DNA of 64,000 nucleotides from Lactiplantibacillus pingfangensis. GTDB lineage: Bacteria; Bacillota; Bacilli; Lactobacillales; Lactobacillaceae. Every line of letters begins with the position of its first letter. The stretch's first letter is position 1. The stretch lies in assembly GCF_005404945.1 (NCBI RefSeq), contig NZ_BJDG01000013.1, positions 23,629 through 87,628 of the forward strand, read 5' to 3'. Below, piece after piece: positions 28,402-37,097 of the stretch. The notes below the pieces were generated by a model, which was not told where the DNA came from, ran no database searches, and saw only the letters and a program-made list of their open reading frames with translations. The translations under genes and the position numbers were made by a program.

Positions 28402-29304
28402 TTAATCGCTTAATAAATGACGGCACACCGCGTGACTCGTAATGGCAGATGTGGGATCAACTGGATTAGGACCGTGCGTGGCGACTGCCGTCAAGAACGC
28501 CCGGATTAGCGGGGCAAAACCGCGCTTTTCTAACGTTTGCGTCCAATCTGGAAAAATCGTCGTTTGCGTTTGCGCAGTTTGATAGGTTGTTAAACTGCTC
28601 AAATTATTGACCACGGCACGTTGTAAACTAGCTTGCACCGTTGACGTTTCCAAGTTGATCCCACCACGCATATTGGTCACAACTTGTAACTGCTCATGGG
28701 CGGTTTGGGCTGTAAAGTAGCCTTGCGCCAATTTGCCGTCAGCAGTCGCTACAATTCTGCCGGTCGTTGTCACTAATGGTTCATCTAATAAGTATAACCC
28801 AGTATCCACACTATGAATCATCAGATCAAATACAGCGGTTTCCACGTCTTGATCACTCGTTTCACGAACCTTCTCGGCCATGATCAACCGTTTATCAGGA
28901 ATCGCCTTTAATTGTTGATTAAGCGGTGCAAAGCGCCGATTAAAGCCACAAGTTAAGAGTAAGTGCCGCGCAGCCGCCAAGTCATATAAGCCCTGAACTT
29001 CCTGCAAATCCATCGAAACCGGTTTATCAACATACACATTAATATCGGCAAGCAGCAACTTTTTGATGATACTGGCATGGGTCGCAGTCGGCGTATGCAC
29101 AAAGACTGCGGCCGGCTGTGTCGCCATCAGCTCATCTAAAGTCGCATGCGTGTGCGTAAACCCATATTCTGCGGCCAACTGCTGCCTTTTTTCTGGATTG
29201 CGCGTCGTCAGATGAAACTCATACTGGTCTTGCATCGCCGCCATCACGGGCAGATAAGCCTTTTGTGCGATATTTCCTAAACCAAGCACACCAATTTTTA
29301 TCAT
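28402..29304 (-). CDS. Gfo/Idh/MocA-family oxidoreductase
   Basis: 300 residues. N-terminal Rossmann fold with KIGVLGLGNIAQKAYLP (GxGxxA variant), then AVFVHTPTATHASI and the family hallmark EKP-like YVDKPVSMD with the active-site Lys. Residues 120-300 form the substrate domain, with the conserved His region HSVDTGLYLL. An NAD(P)-dependent dehydrogenase acting on a sugar, inositol or similar compound; the substrate cannot be read from sequence. GGAGG precedes the ATG; it is divergent from the exonuclease III gene. Confidence 0.9.
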   Translation of the reverse strand: MIKIGVLGLGNIAQKAYLPVMAAMQDQYEFHLTTRNPEKRQQLAAEYGFTHTHATLDELMATQPAAVFVHTPTATHASIIKKLLLADINVYVDKPVSMDLQEVQGLYDLAAARHLLLTCGFNRRFAPLNQQLKAIPDKRLIMAEKVRETSDQDVETAVFDLMIHSVDTGLYLLDEPLVTTTGRIVATADGKLAQGYFTAQTAHEQLQVVTNMRGGINLETSTVQASLQRAVVNNLSSLTTYQTAQTQTTIFPDWTQTLEKRGFAPLIRAFLTAVATHGPNPVDPTSAITSHAVCRHLLSD

Positions 29305-29376
29305 GTGAAATCCTCCAATTTAATGCATCGAATGCGGTACAATTGACCTATTAACAAATAGAAAGGCGTTGACATA

Positions 29377-30132
29377 ATGAAATTTATCTCTTGGAACGTC
29401 AATGGCCTGCGTGCCGCGGTAAAACACGGCTTCGTCGACCGTTTTAATGAACTTGATGCAGATGCGTTCTGCCTGCAAGAAACTAAGCTGCAAGCCGGTC
29501 AAATTGCACTCGACTTGCCAGGCTATCACCAATACTGGAACTACGCCGAACGAAAGGGTTACTCTGGCACCGCGATTTTTACCAAAAATGAACCGTTGCG
29601 CGTTGCTTATGGGATCGGCGTCCCCGAGCACGATACCGAGGGGCGCGTTATTACACTAGAATACGCGGATTATTACCTGATTACTTGCTACACACCTAAT
29701 TCTGGCGGCGAACTCAAACGCCTGGCCTATCGCCAAACTTGGGAAGACGCCTTTTTAGCTTATATTAACGGGCTTAACGCGGACAAACCTGTGATTTTCT
29801 GTGGCGATTTAAATGTCGCTCACGAAAACATTGATCTTAAAAACTGGCAAAGTAACCACCACAGTGCCGGATTTACGGACGAGGAACGTGGTAAATTCAA
29901 CCAGTTGCTCGCTAGTGGCTACACTGATACGTTCCGTCATTTTTATCCAGACCAGACCGGGATTTATTCCTGGTGGAGCTATCGGGCACATGCCAGAGAA
30001 AACAATTCTGGTTGGCGGATTGATTATTTTATCGCCTCTGAAAAATTGAACGATCGCTTGTTAAACGCCCGCATCTTAACCGATGTGATGGGTTCCGATC
30101 ACTGTCCGGTTGAACTCGACATTCGAGTCTAA
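29377..30132 (+). CDS. Exodeoxyribonuclease III-type AP endonuclease
   Basis: 251 residues. All exonuclease III motifs are present: KFISWNVNGLRA, QETKLQ, GYSGTAIFTK, YTPNSG, FCGDLNVAHENIDL and the C-terminal GSDHCPVELDI. It cleaves DNA at abasic sites and has 3'-phosphodiesterase activity in base-excision repair (ExoA type). AAAGGCG precedes the ATG. It is followed 66 bases later by a second nuclease gene on the same strand. Confidence 0.95.
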   Translation: MKFISWNVNGLRAAVKHGFVDRFNELDADAFCLQETKLQAGQIALDLPGYHQYWNYAERKGYSGTAIFTKNEPLRVAYGIGVPEHDTEGRVITLEYADYYLITCYTPNSGGELKRLAYRQTWEDAFLAYINGLNADKPVIFCGDLNVAHENIDLKNWQSNHHSAGFTDEERGKFNQLLASGYTDTFRHFYPDQTGIYSWWSYRAHARENNSGWRIDYFIASEKLNDRLLNARILTDVMGSDHCPVELDIRV

Positions 30133-30198
30133 AACTTGAATTTTACGACTAATCCAAGTACGATTAGCCCATAATATTTAGAAATGTAGGTGAACTGG

Positions 30199-30735
30199 TT
30201 GAATTTTGTCGCCATGGACTTTGAAACCGCCAGTGCCAAGCGTGATAGCGCTTGTTCATTGGCGCTCACCATTGTTCGTAATAATCAAATTGCGGATGAA
30301 TTTTATACCTTGATCAAACCTGAAACGGACTTTTTCTGGCGTAACGTTCAGATTCATGGTATTCATGCCGAAGATGTCGCGGATGCGCCAAAGTTTCCAG
30401 CAGTCTGGGAGCATATCCAACCGTTTTTTCAACGGGACCGCCTGGTGATTGCGCACAATGCACCCTTTGACACCGGCGTCTTACGCCAAACATTGGCCCA
30501 TTATGGTATTGGTGCCCCAGAATATCTGTCGATGGACACCGTCAAAACAAGCAAAAAATTCTATCCTGAATTGCCTAATCACAAGCTTGACACCATGTGC
30601 CGCGCACTAGATATTGAGCTTCAGCACCACCACAACGCCCTCGATGATAGCTTGGCCTGCGCCAATATTCTCATCACCGAGGCCGAGCAATTCGGTGCCG
30701 AACAACTCAAACCTTTCGTTCGCGTCCAAGGTTAA
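30199..30735 (+). CDS. DnaQ-like 3'-5' exonuclease
   Basis: About 179 residues, a single DEDDh exonuclease domain: Exo I FVAMDFETASA, Exo II AHNAPFDTGVLR and Exo III HHNALDDSLACANI (HxxxxxD). Stand-alone DnaQ-type proteins act in proofreading or repair. I prefer the TTG at 30199 because AGGTG sits 6 bases upstream; a GTG at 30190 would overlap that site and is the alternative. It probably shares the transcript of the exonuclease III gene and ends at a strong terminator. Confidence 0.9.
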   Translation: MNFVAMDFETASAKRDSACSLALTIVRNNQIADEFYTLIKPETDFFWRNVQIHGIHAEDVADAPKFPAVWEHIQPFFQRDRLVIAHNAPFDTGVLRQTLAHYGIGAPEYLSMDTVKTSKKFYPELPNHKLDTMCRALDIELQHHHNALDDSLACANILITEAEQFGAEQLKPFVRVQG

Positions 30736-30737
30736 TC

Positions 30738-30784
30738 AAAAGTGAGTCAAACAGCTATTAATGGCGGTTTGACCCACTTTTTTA
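30738..30784 (+). terminator. Terminator
   Basis: AAAGTGAGTCAAAC pairs with GTTTGACCCACTTT and is followed by six T. Confidence 0.9.
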
Positions 30785-30794
30785 GTCATTAACT

Positions 30795-30973
30795 TGTCGC
30801 TTCCGGTTGGGACTGATACCATGCGGCCGTGGGACCGGGCCAAGCCAGGCACGTCTTGGTCCTCGTCCGCAACCCTTGCAAAAACCGCAAGTGTCCCGGC
30901 CAGTCCGTGGTGTAAAATCGGCAAAAACGGCCGATTAACGCCACCATCACGACCGATGGCATCAGTCCCAACC
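30795..30973 (-). repeat. Family A structured repeat, full copy A6 (reverse orientation)
   Basis: On the minus strand: P1 GGTTGGGACTGATGCCAT-CGGTCGTG against CACGGCCGCATGGTATCAGTCCCAACC; P2 ATCGGC/GCCGAT; P3 CCGGGACACTTGCGG/GCAAG; P4 ACCAAGACG...CTTGGC; tail GGAAGCGACA. Relative to A4 it has a paired A-T to C-G change and a restored G-C in P1. Confidence 0.88.
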
Positions 30974-31184
30974 TTCAGCTAATTAACAGCTTTTCAATAG
31001 CTAACTAGGCGTATCAGAAGTCGTAGACCGCACTCGTACTGGGCCTGTCACAACACCACAAACGACATAATACTCATGGACAATAGTAACAAGTAATATA
31101 ATTTTCACACACTGTTTAAGAATTTACTGTGTCACTCACAACTTTGAAGGCTACTACCGGCTAATGATCTTTAACTAGCTGTAT

Positions 31185-31362
31185 GCCGTCGCAGATGACA
31201 TCGGGCGTGAAGGTCTCCGTTAGTCTGGCGTCCTTTGCCAGTCTTACGGAACGGACGGTCCGGGATAGTTGCGATTTTGGCAACAATTCCGGGCGAAGGC
31301 CAAGACGTTTCTCAGGCTTGGCCTGGTCCCACGCCTGCATGTCATCTGTGACGGCTGGAAGC
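31185..31362 (+). repeat. Family A structured repeat, full copy A3
   Basis: P1 GCCGTCGCAGATGACAT-CGGGCGTG against CACGCCTGCATGTCATCTGTGACGGC; P2 CTGGC/GCCAG; P3 CCGGGATAGTTGCG/GCAACAATTCCGG; P4 GGCCAAG/CTTGGCC; tail GGAAGC. Only about 210 bases from copy A6, in the opposite orientation. The stretch 30974-31184 between them holds nothing I recognise. Confidence 0.86.
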
Positions 31363-31376
31363 ACACTATTGGCCTT

Positions 31377-31892
31377 TCAAACATCCAAAACCATGTCAAT
31401 CGCGGCAACCTTTTTGCCAGTCGGATCAATAACATTATAACTTGCAGGCGTTACTTGTTTGAATCCAAGATGTTGGTAGAGCTTAGTCGCGCGCTGATTG
31501 CGGAGTTGCACCGTCAACACTAATTGACTTAGCGTACTAAAATCTTGGGCCCAGTGAATCACTTCTTCCACCAGCGCCGTGCCTAAACCTTGACCCCAGT
31601 ACTTTTTTAAGACTGCGACGCCAACTTCACCTTGTTGCTTAATTAAGTCGTCCGTTGCTTGCACCGTCCCGACACCAATCAACTCATTTCCCAGCGCCGC
31701 CACAAAAATCGTATTGGTCGTCGTTCGTGTAATTTGCTCAATTTGACTGCGTTCATCGGCTTCACTTAATTCCCCTAAACCATCATCAATCGTAAACGTA
31801 TTTGACTCGGCTGCTAATTGCATCAGTAAGGTTAATAATTGCGCCGCATCGGATGCTTCCGCTGGGCGGACATCGACAACTTCTGCTGTCAT
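31377..31892 (-). CDS. GNAT-family N-acetyltransferase
   Basis: About 171 residues. The acetyl-CoA-binding segment VGVAVLKKYWGQGLGTALVEEVI (Q/RxxGxG/A) and NQRATKLYQHLGF identify a GNAT enzyme. It directly follows tsaE on the same strand; the ATG at 31892 lies 6 bases past the tsaE stop, with GAGGGG ahead of it; a GTG at 31901 is less likely. A position after tsaE recalls RimI-type ribosomal-protein acetylases, but the N-terminal half is unlike RimI and the substrate is unknown. Confidence 0.88.
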   Translation of the reverse strand: MTAEVVDVRPAEASDAAQLLTLLMQLAAESNTFTIDDGLGELSEADERSQIEQITRTTTNTIFVAALGNELIGVGTVQATDDLIKQQGEVGVAVLKKYWGQGLGTALVEEVIHWAQDFSTLSQLVLTVQLRNQRATKLYQHLGFKQVTPASYNVIDPTGKKVAAIDMVLDV

Positions 31893-31897
31893 GCTTG

Positions 31898-32359
31898 TCA
31901 CCCCTCTAATTTATCAACCAACTTTTGATAGTGCGTCCCGTTTGGTTCAAACTTAATCGTACGCGTCTCATCTTGATCCGTCGTCCGACTAAGCGTGATC
32001 CGCAAATAATTATCTGGTAGCAACGCCTGCATAAATTCTGACCATTCGACAACGCTAACGCCATCGCCATCAAAATACTCATCTAAACCAAGGTCTTCCG
32101 CCCCGCCATCTTCCAAGCGGTAAATATCCATGTGATACAGAGGAATCCGACCTTCTTGATACTCACGAACTAAGGTAAACGTCGGGCTTTTAATCGTCTT
32201 TTCAATGCCCAAGCTTTTGGCCAAACCTTTACTAAAGGTCGTCTTGCCCGCGCCTAAATCACCATCTAATAAAATTAAGTCACCCGGCTGCACTAATTGG
32301 CCAAGTTTGGCACCAAGCTGCATGGTTTGTTCCGGGGACGTGACTGTCACTGCTTTCAT
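31898..32359 (-). CDS. tsaE: tRNA threonylcarbamoyladenosine biosynthesis ATPase
   Basis: 153 residues, standard length. Walker A LDGDLGAGKTTFSKGLAKSLG, then IKSPTFTLVREYQEGRIPLYHMDIYRLEDG and GVSVVEWSEFMQALLPDNYLRITLS, the invariant TsaE pattern. It is the ATPase of the TsaBDE complex that makes t6A37 in ANN-decoding tRNAs. AGGATGG precedes the ATG. It lies downstream of pta and its terminator. Confidence 0.97.
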   Translation of the reverse strand: MKAVTVTSPEQTMQLGAKLGQLVQPGDLILLDGDLGAGKTTFSKGLAKSLGIEKTIKSPTFTLVREYQEGRIPLYHMDIYRLEDGGAEDLGLDEYFDGDGVSVVEWSEFMQALLPDNYLRITLSRTTDQDETRTIKFEPNGTHYQKLVDKLEG

Positions 32360-32451
32360 GTTAATTCAGCCATCCTCCATTCAATTTGCCTTCAGATTGT
32401 GGTGGCGTGCTTGTTGCAACCATCACAGTCTGAAATTCCTTCTATCATATT

Positions 32452-32508
32452 ATAAAAAAAACGCGAGAAACTTCAAAGACCAAGCACTGAAGTTTCTCCC
32501 GCTTAACA
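32452..32508 (-). terminator. pta terminator
   Basis: GCGGGAGAAACTTCA pairs with TGAAGTTTCTCGCG, then eight T reading leftwards. Confidence 0.9.
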
Positions 32509-32514
32509 AACTAA

Positions 32515-33495
32515 TTAGGCTTCTAAGCCTTGCGCTGCGGTGATAATCGCAACTTTATAAACATCTTCTTCGCTCGCGCCACGTGATAAGTCAGAAACTG
32601 GTTTATTCAAACCTTGCAAGATTGGGCCGACAGCTTCAAAGTTCCCAAAACGTTGGGCAATCTTGTAACCAATATTTCCTGATTGTAGTTCTGGGAAGAC
32701 AAAGACATTAGCATGACCGGCAACTTTGGAACCCGGCGCTTTTTGCAGCCCAACTTTTTCAACAAAAGCAGCATCAAATTGCATTTCGCCATCAATGGCC
32801 AAGTCTGGTTCAGCGGCCTGCGCTTTGGCTGTGGCTTCTTGAACCTTGGTCACCATATCGCCCTTGGCAGACCCTTTAGTGGAAAAGCTCAACATGGCAA
32901 CTTTAGGATCGATGTCAAAGATTTTGGCTGTATGCGCACTTTGAGTGGCAATTTCAGCTAATGTATCAGCATCTGGGTCAATGTTAATGGCGCAATCTGC
33001 AAAGACATAACGTTCGTCACCCTTTTGCATGATGAAAGCCCCACTAATTCGATGTGAACCTGGCTTGGTTTTAATAATTTGTAATGCTGGGCGCACCGTG
33101 TCACCGGTTGGATGGACCGCACCGGAAACCATCCCATCAGCCAGTCCAAGATAAACTAACATGGTGCCAAAGTAATTTTCATCTTCAAGCATTTTAGCTG
33201 CTTGTTCAGGCGTGTTCTTACCCTTGCGCCGTTCAACTAACGCATCAAGCATCGCTTGCTTGTCGGTCGCTGGATAAGTCGCTGGATCAAGAACTTGCAC
33301 ACCGGTTAACGCCACGTTTAATTCCTTGGCAACAGCGGCAACTTTTGCTTCAGGGCCAAGCACGATTGGTTTCACTAACTCATCCGCAGCTAAACGCGCG
33401 GCGGCACCGACAATGCGTGGTTCAGTACCTTCTGGGAAGACAATGGTTTGATTCTTACCGGTAATTTTCTTTGCTAATGCTGTAAATAAATCCAT
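32515..33495 (-). CDS. pta: Phosphate acetyltransferase
   Basis: 326 residues, the short catalytic-domain-only type usual in Gram-positive bacteria. FPEGTEPRIVGAA, YLGLADGMVSGAVHPTGDTVRPALQII and ATQSAHTAKIF are typical. It interconverts acetyl-CoA and acetyl phosphate, linking to pyruvate oxidase (which makes acetyl phosphate directly) and acetate kinase. GGAGG precedes the ATG. It lies 22 bases downstream of ung on the same strand; an ung-pta pairing is common in lactobacilli. Confidence 0.97.
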   Translation of the reverse strand: MDLFTALAKKITGKNQTIVFPEGTEPRIVGAAARLAADELVKPIVLGPEAKVAAVAKELNVALTGVQVLDPATYPATDKQAMLDALVERRKGKNTPEQAAKMLEDENYFGTMLVYLGLADGMVSGAVHPTGDTVRPALQIIKTKPGSHRISGAFIMQKGDERYVFADCAINIDPDADTLAEIATQSAHTAKIFDIDPKVAMLSFSTKGSAKGDMVTKVQEATAKAQAAEPDLAIDGEMQFDAAFVEKVGLQKAPGSKVAGHANVFVFPELQSGNIGYKIAQRFGNFEAVGPILQGLNKPVSDLSRGASEEDVYKVAIITAAQGLEA

Positions 33496-33517
33496 GAAAT
33501 AGCCTCCAATAAATTAA

Positions 33518-34210
33518 TTAATCTTTAACACTAACTTCTGCTGGCAATTGCCAATTAATCGGCTGTTCACCAAACGATTCCAACGCCAAGTTGGTTTTGG
33601 AAAACGGCTTTGACCCAAAGAACCCGCGGTAAGCTGATAACGGACTCGGATGTGGTGCCTGTAAGACCACGTTGCGCTCGGTATCAATCAAGGAAATCTT
33701 TGAACGCGCCGCTTTACCCCAAAGGATAAAGACTACCGGCGTCGGCCGCTCTGAAAGACGTTGAATCGCAACATCCGTCAGGCGTTCCCAGCCTTTACCG
33801 GCATGTGAAAAGGCAACACCATTTTGGACCGTCAACACGGAGTTCAACAACAGCACCCCTTGCTTCGCCCAAGCTTCCAAATAGCCGTGGTTAACCGGCT
33901 GACAACCGACATCATCTTGCAATTCTTTATAAATATTCACCAACGATGGTGGCACTTGTACCCCTGGTAGCACAGAAAAGCTTAACCCATGGGCTTGATG
34001 CGGACCATGATAAGGATCTTGACCCAAAATAACGACCTTTGTGTCAGCAAACGGCGTCCATTCAAAGGCCTGAAAAATATTATACATATCGGGATGAATA
34101 TTTTTCGTCCGATACTCGCTTTTCAAAAACTCGTGTAATTGATGGTAATAGGGTTGCTCAAATTCCGGCTCAAGCACGTCCCACCAATCAGTGTGAATAA
34201 ACGCTTTCAT
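33518..34210 (-). CDS. ung: Uracil-DNA glycosylase (family 1)
   Basis: 230 residues from the chosen start. [18 protein letters not shown] contains the catalytic Asp, and [21 protein letters not shown] the DNA-intercalation loop. It removes uracil from DNA. The ATG at 34210 follows GAGGTG; the longer frame (to 34285) adds 25 residues that do not resemble Ung and overlap the region upstream of the divergent HAD gene. Upstream of pta in the same direction. Confidence 0.97.
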   Translation of the reverse strand: MKAFIHTDWWDVLEPEFEQPYYHQLHEFLKSEYRTKNIHPDMYNIFQAFEWTPFADTKVVILGQDPYHGPHQAHGLSFSVLPGVQVPPSLVNIYKELQDDVGCQPVNHGYLEAWAKQGVLLLNSVLTVQNGVAFSHAGKGWERLTDVAIQRLSERPTPVVFILWGKAARSKISLIDTERNVVLQAPHPSPLSAYRGFFGSKPFSKTNLALESFGEQPINWQLPAEVSVKD

Positions 34211-34325
34211 CCTTAACACCTCTAGCATTATTGTAGCATACTCAAAACCGCTAATGATAATAATTCTGAATTCACTTTCAAACATGGTAGAATGTAACTA
34301 TTAAGACAACTAAGGATGTGACAAC

Positions 34326-35195
34326 ATGATTTCGATTATCGCTTCTGACATGGATGGAACGCTTTTGAATAATGAAATGACCGTTTCTGACTTCAACGCT
34401 CAAGCCATTCTCAAAGCGCAGCAGCAAGGCGTTCATTTTATTGTCTCCACCGGCCGCCGCTACTCCGAAGCTCAGCCATTGATTGCCGCGCAAGGCATTA
34501 CGGCGCCACTAATTACTTTAAATGGCGCCGAAGTGTACGATGCTTCCGGCAAAATGCTCGATATGGTCCCAATCACGAAAACCGTCGCGCGTGCCATTTT
34601 CCATACGCTCTCTTCACAAGGCTATTATTATGAAGTGGTCGGAAATGATGCCGTCTATTCTAACAGCAAAGCGAAACGGGTCGAACAAATCGCCCATTTA
34701 TTAACAAATTTAAATCCTGACACTTCTTTTAAAATCGCCGTTTCATTGGCTACGGCTCGGTTGGAACTAATGGATATTAGTTACGTCGACGATTATAGTG
34801 AACTGCTTGATGATCCTAAAAACCACGTGATGAAGATTATTGCGTTTAGTCAAGCGGGACCAGAAAAATTAAAACCATTGTCCGATGACTTATTGGCAAA
34901 ACATTCTTCAATCAAAATCACCTCATCATCGCGCTCTAACATTGAAATTAACAATATCAATGCGCAAAAAGGCATCGCCGTTGAGCGTTATGCCAACATG
35001 CTCAATACCCCGATGAGCAATGTGATGGCCATTGGTGATAACAATAATGACGTCTCAATGTTGAAATTAGCCGGGACGAGCTATGCCATGGGTAATGCCT
35101 CGACAGAGGTTAAGCAGTTGGCAACTCACATTACGGACACTAACGTCAACGATGGCGTCGGTAAAGCCATTTTGGCAGTGTTAGCCGAACAATAA
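34326..35195 (+). CDS. Cof-type HAD hydrolase
   Basis: 289 residues. Motif I ASDMDGTLL, motif II FIVSTGRRY, motif III Lys region and motif IV GDNNNDVSMLKLAG are all canonical, unlike the HAD protein at 15880. A phosphatase of the YidA/Cof group acting on sugar phosphates or similar compounds; substrate unknown. Divergent from ung. A second gene (LURP-one-like) follows 25 bases later. Confidence 0.93.
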   Translation: MISIIASDMDGTLLNNEMTVSDFNAQAILKAQQQGVHFIVSTGRRYSEAQPLIAAQGITAPLITLNGAEVYDASGKMLDMVPITKTVARAIFHTLSSQGYYYEVVGNDAVYSNSKAKRVEQIAHLLTNLNPDTSFKIAVSLATARLELMDISYVDDYSELLDDPKNHVMKIIAFSQAGPEKLKPLSDDLLAKHSSIKITSSSRSNIEINNINAQKGIAVERYANMLNTPMSNVMAIGDNNNDVSMLKLAGTSYAMGNASTEVKQLATHITDTNVNDGVGKAILAVLAEQ

Positions 35196-35220
35196 GTTAA
35201 CCGGGAAATGAGGGTTTGAC

Positions 35221-35784
35221 ATGCGTAAATTATATTTCAGTCGCAATAGTTTTGCTAAAGGGGCCCGCATCGTTCGCGACGACCATGGTCAGTCACACTA
35301 TTTACTCGTCGGTCGTTGGGGCCGGCGGCAAGATGCGCTCAGCCTCTACGCCATTCAGGGCGAACTACTTGCCGAAATTAAACAAACCTCACTCGGTCTT
35401 TTGCCGAAGTTTGATTTGTACTACAACCGTCAAAACGTTGGCTCAATTAGTAAAACACTTGGCTTCTGGCACGAAATGATTTATGTTCGCAAGCTCCGTT
35501 GGATTATTATGGGGAGCTTAAGTAATGAAAATTATCGCATTTATCATGGCACGGAACTCGTGATGACGATGCGTCCAGTAGTCACGACCAATGGCGAAGC
35601 CTTCGAATTAGCAATTACCGATGAAGCTACGGAACCATTGTGCATTTGCATCGCCGCCATCCTGGATCATTGGCAGAAACCTACCAATCGTGAACAATCA
35701 CGCGCACCACAAGAAGGTTACGGCATGACCTTTGGTGAAAGTAACTATACGTTGCATCCGCACCACAAATTGCCACAAACATAA
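35221..35784 (+). CDS. LURP-one-related (tubby-like fold) protein
   Basis: 187 residues, soluble. The pattern of short beta-strands with charged turns (RKLYFSRNSFAKGARIVRDDHGQSHYLLVGRWGRRQDALSLYAIQGELLAEIKQTSLGLLPKFDLY) fits bacterial YxjI/LOR proteins, which have a Tubby-like barrel. No enzyme motif is known; binding to membrane lipids has been suggested for the fold. GAGGG precedes the ATG. It is probably co-transcribed with the HAD gene and ends at its own terminator. Confidence 0.75.
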   Translation: MRKLYFSRNSFAKGARIVRDDHGQSHYLLVGRWGRRQDALSLYAIQGELLAEIKQTSLGLLPKFDLYYNRQNVGSISKTLGFWHEMIYVRKLRWIIMGSLSNENYRIYHGTELVMTMRPVVTTNGEAFELAITDEATEPLCICIAAILDHWQKPTNREQSRAPQEGYGMTFGESNYTLHPHHKLPQT

Positions 35785-35792
35785 ACACGATC

Positions 35793-35830
35793 TAGCCTTC
35801 AGCGAGCGATTCGCTGGGGGCTTTTTTTGA
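35793..35830 (+). terminator. Terminator
   Basis: AGCC..CAGCGA/TCGCTG..GGCT followed by seven T. Confidence 0.9.
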
Positions 35831-35835
35831 TAGTG

Positions 35836-35873
35836 CAAAAAAATCGACCCCCGAATAGCAGGGTCGATTCATT
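35836..35873 (-). terminator. Terminator of the glutamine transporter operon
   Basis: TCGACCC/GGGTCGA stem followed leftwards by seven T, just after the GNAT stop. Confidence 0.88.
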
Positions 35874-35875
35874 AA

Positions 35876-36361
35876 CTAGCCTAGTTGATAGGCTTGTTCA
35901 GTTAAACTCATTTTTGAAGTCAATTTGACCTGATAAGGTGTTTCTACCGCGACAAAGCCTTGTGTTTCATAAAAACGTCTTGCGGCTTGATTGCTGGCAA
36001 GGACAGCCAACATGATCGGCGTCGGCTGTGCTAAGCGCGCGATGGCGGCCTGAATCAGTCGTTGACCAACGCCTTGTCGCTGAAATGCTGGCAAAACGTA
36101 TAGTGAATAGATTTCCTGCCGACCAGCCCAAGTTGCTGGCCGCGCTGGTCCAAACGCACAGACGCCGACGACTTGATCGGCTTCAAACGCTAAAATGGTT
36201 TGTCGCCAGCGTTTTTGTGGTTGCCAAGTCGCCGTTGTGAGTTGGGCGAGATACGCCGCAGGAAGCTGAGTCACATACGTTGCCCGCCAAACGGTAAGAT
36301 ACAACTCAGCGACGGCTTCAAAGTCATCTTGAGCCGTCGCTGGTCGCAACCTGATTGTCAT
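35876..36361 (-). CDS. GNAT-family N-acetyltransferase
   Basis: 161 residues. IYSLYVLPAFQRQGVGQRLIQAAI is the acetyl-CoA site (Q/RxxGxG), and ASNQAARRFYETQGFVAVET the C-terminal helix-strand typical of GNAT enzymes. Its ATG immediately follows the glnQ stop (TAA-ATG), so it is the last gene of the glutamine transporter operon. The substrate is unknown; an amino acid or amine is a guess from context. Confidence 0.9.
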   Translation of the reverse strand: MTIRLRPATAQDDFEAVAELYLTVWRATYVTQLPAAYLAQLTTATWQPQKRWRQTILAFEADQVVGVCAFGPARPATWAGRQEIYSLYVLPAFQRQGVGQRLIQAAIARLAQPTPIMLAVLASNQAARRFYETQGFVAVETPYQVKLTSKMSLTEQAYQLG

Positions 36362-37096
36362 TTAGACGTTAATCACTTTATCTAAGAAATCTTGTAACCG
36401 CGGACTCTTTGGATGATCAAAGACGTCCTCAGGCTTGCCGCTCTCTTGAATCAGCCCGTCTGACATAAAGACGACACGATCGGCCACTTCTTTAGCGAAG
36501 CCCATTTCATGCGTCACCACAATCATCGTCATCCCATCCGCGGCCAACTTTTTCATGACATCTAAAACATCACCGACCATTTCGGGATCGAGGGCGGAAG
36601 TTGGTTCATCAAACAACATAATCTTGGGTTTCATTGCCAAGGCACGGGCAATCGCAACCCGTTGTTGTTGCCCACCAGATAAAGAATTTGGCATCGCATC
36701 TGCCTTGTCAGCGAGACCAACCGTTTTCAATAAGGCATGGGCGGTGACATCGGCAGTTTCTTTGGACTCTTTGTTCAACTGAACCGGCGCCAAAGTAATG
36801 TTTTGCATCACACTTAAATGTGGGAATAAGTTGAAATGTTGAAAAACCATCCCAATATTTTCACGAACCAAGTTGATGTTGGTTCCTTTATCGGATAAGT
36901 CGTAGCCACTAATGACGATTTGGCCTTGCGTCGGCACTTCCAAATCATTCAGGCAGCGTAAAAAGGTACTCTTACCAGACCCAGAAGGACCAATCATGCA
37001 GACAACTTCATTATCTTCAACTTCTAAGTTGAGGCCTTTTAACACTTCATTGTCGCCATAACTTTTGTGTAAATCTTTAACAATTACTTTAGCCAT
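36362..37096 (-). CDS. glnQ: Glutamine/polar amino acid ABC transporter ATPase
   Basis: 244 residues. Walker [10 protein letters not shown], signature [16 protein letters not shown], Walker [14 protein letters not shown] and H-loop VVTHEMGFA are all intact. It is the typical GlnQ/HisP type of PAAT transporter. AGGAGG precedes the ATG, 1 base after the upstream gene's stop. It pairs with the fused binding protein-permease at 37098. Confidence 0.95.
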   Translation of the reverse strand: MAKVIVKDLHKSYGDNEVLKGLNLEVEDNEVVCMIGPSGSGKSTFLRCLNDLEVPTQGQIVISGYDLSDKGTNINLVRENIGMVFQHFNLFPHLSVMQNITLAPVQLNKESKETADVTAHALLKTVGLADKADAMPNSLSGGQQQRVAIARALAMKPKIMLFDEPTSALDPEMVGDVLDVMKKLAADGMTMIVVTHEMGFAKEVADRVVFMSDGLIQESGKPEDVFDHPKSPRLQDFLDKVINV

Positions 37097-37097
37097 G

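Noticed and set aside
30739..30985. Short ORFs between dnaQ-like gene and the GNAT gene
   Set aside because: They lie in repeat A6 and are not preserved in other copies.
19612..31362. Family A as a coding transposon
   Set aside because: No transposase frame lies in or near the copies and lengths are only about 170-180 bases.
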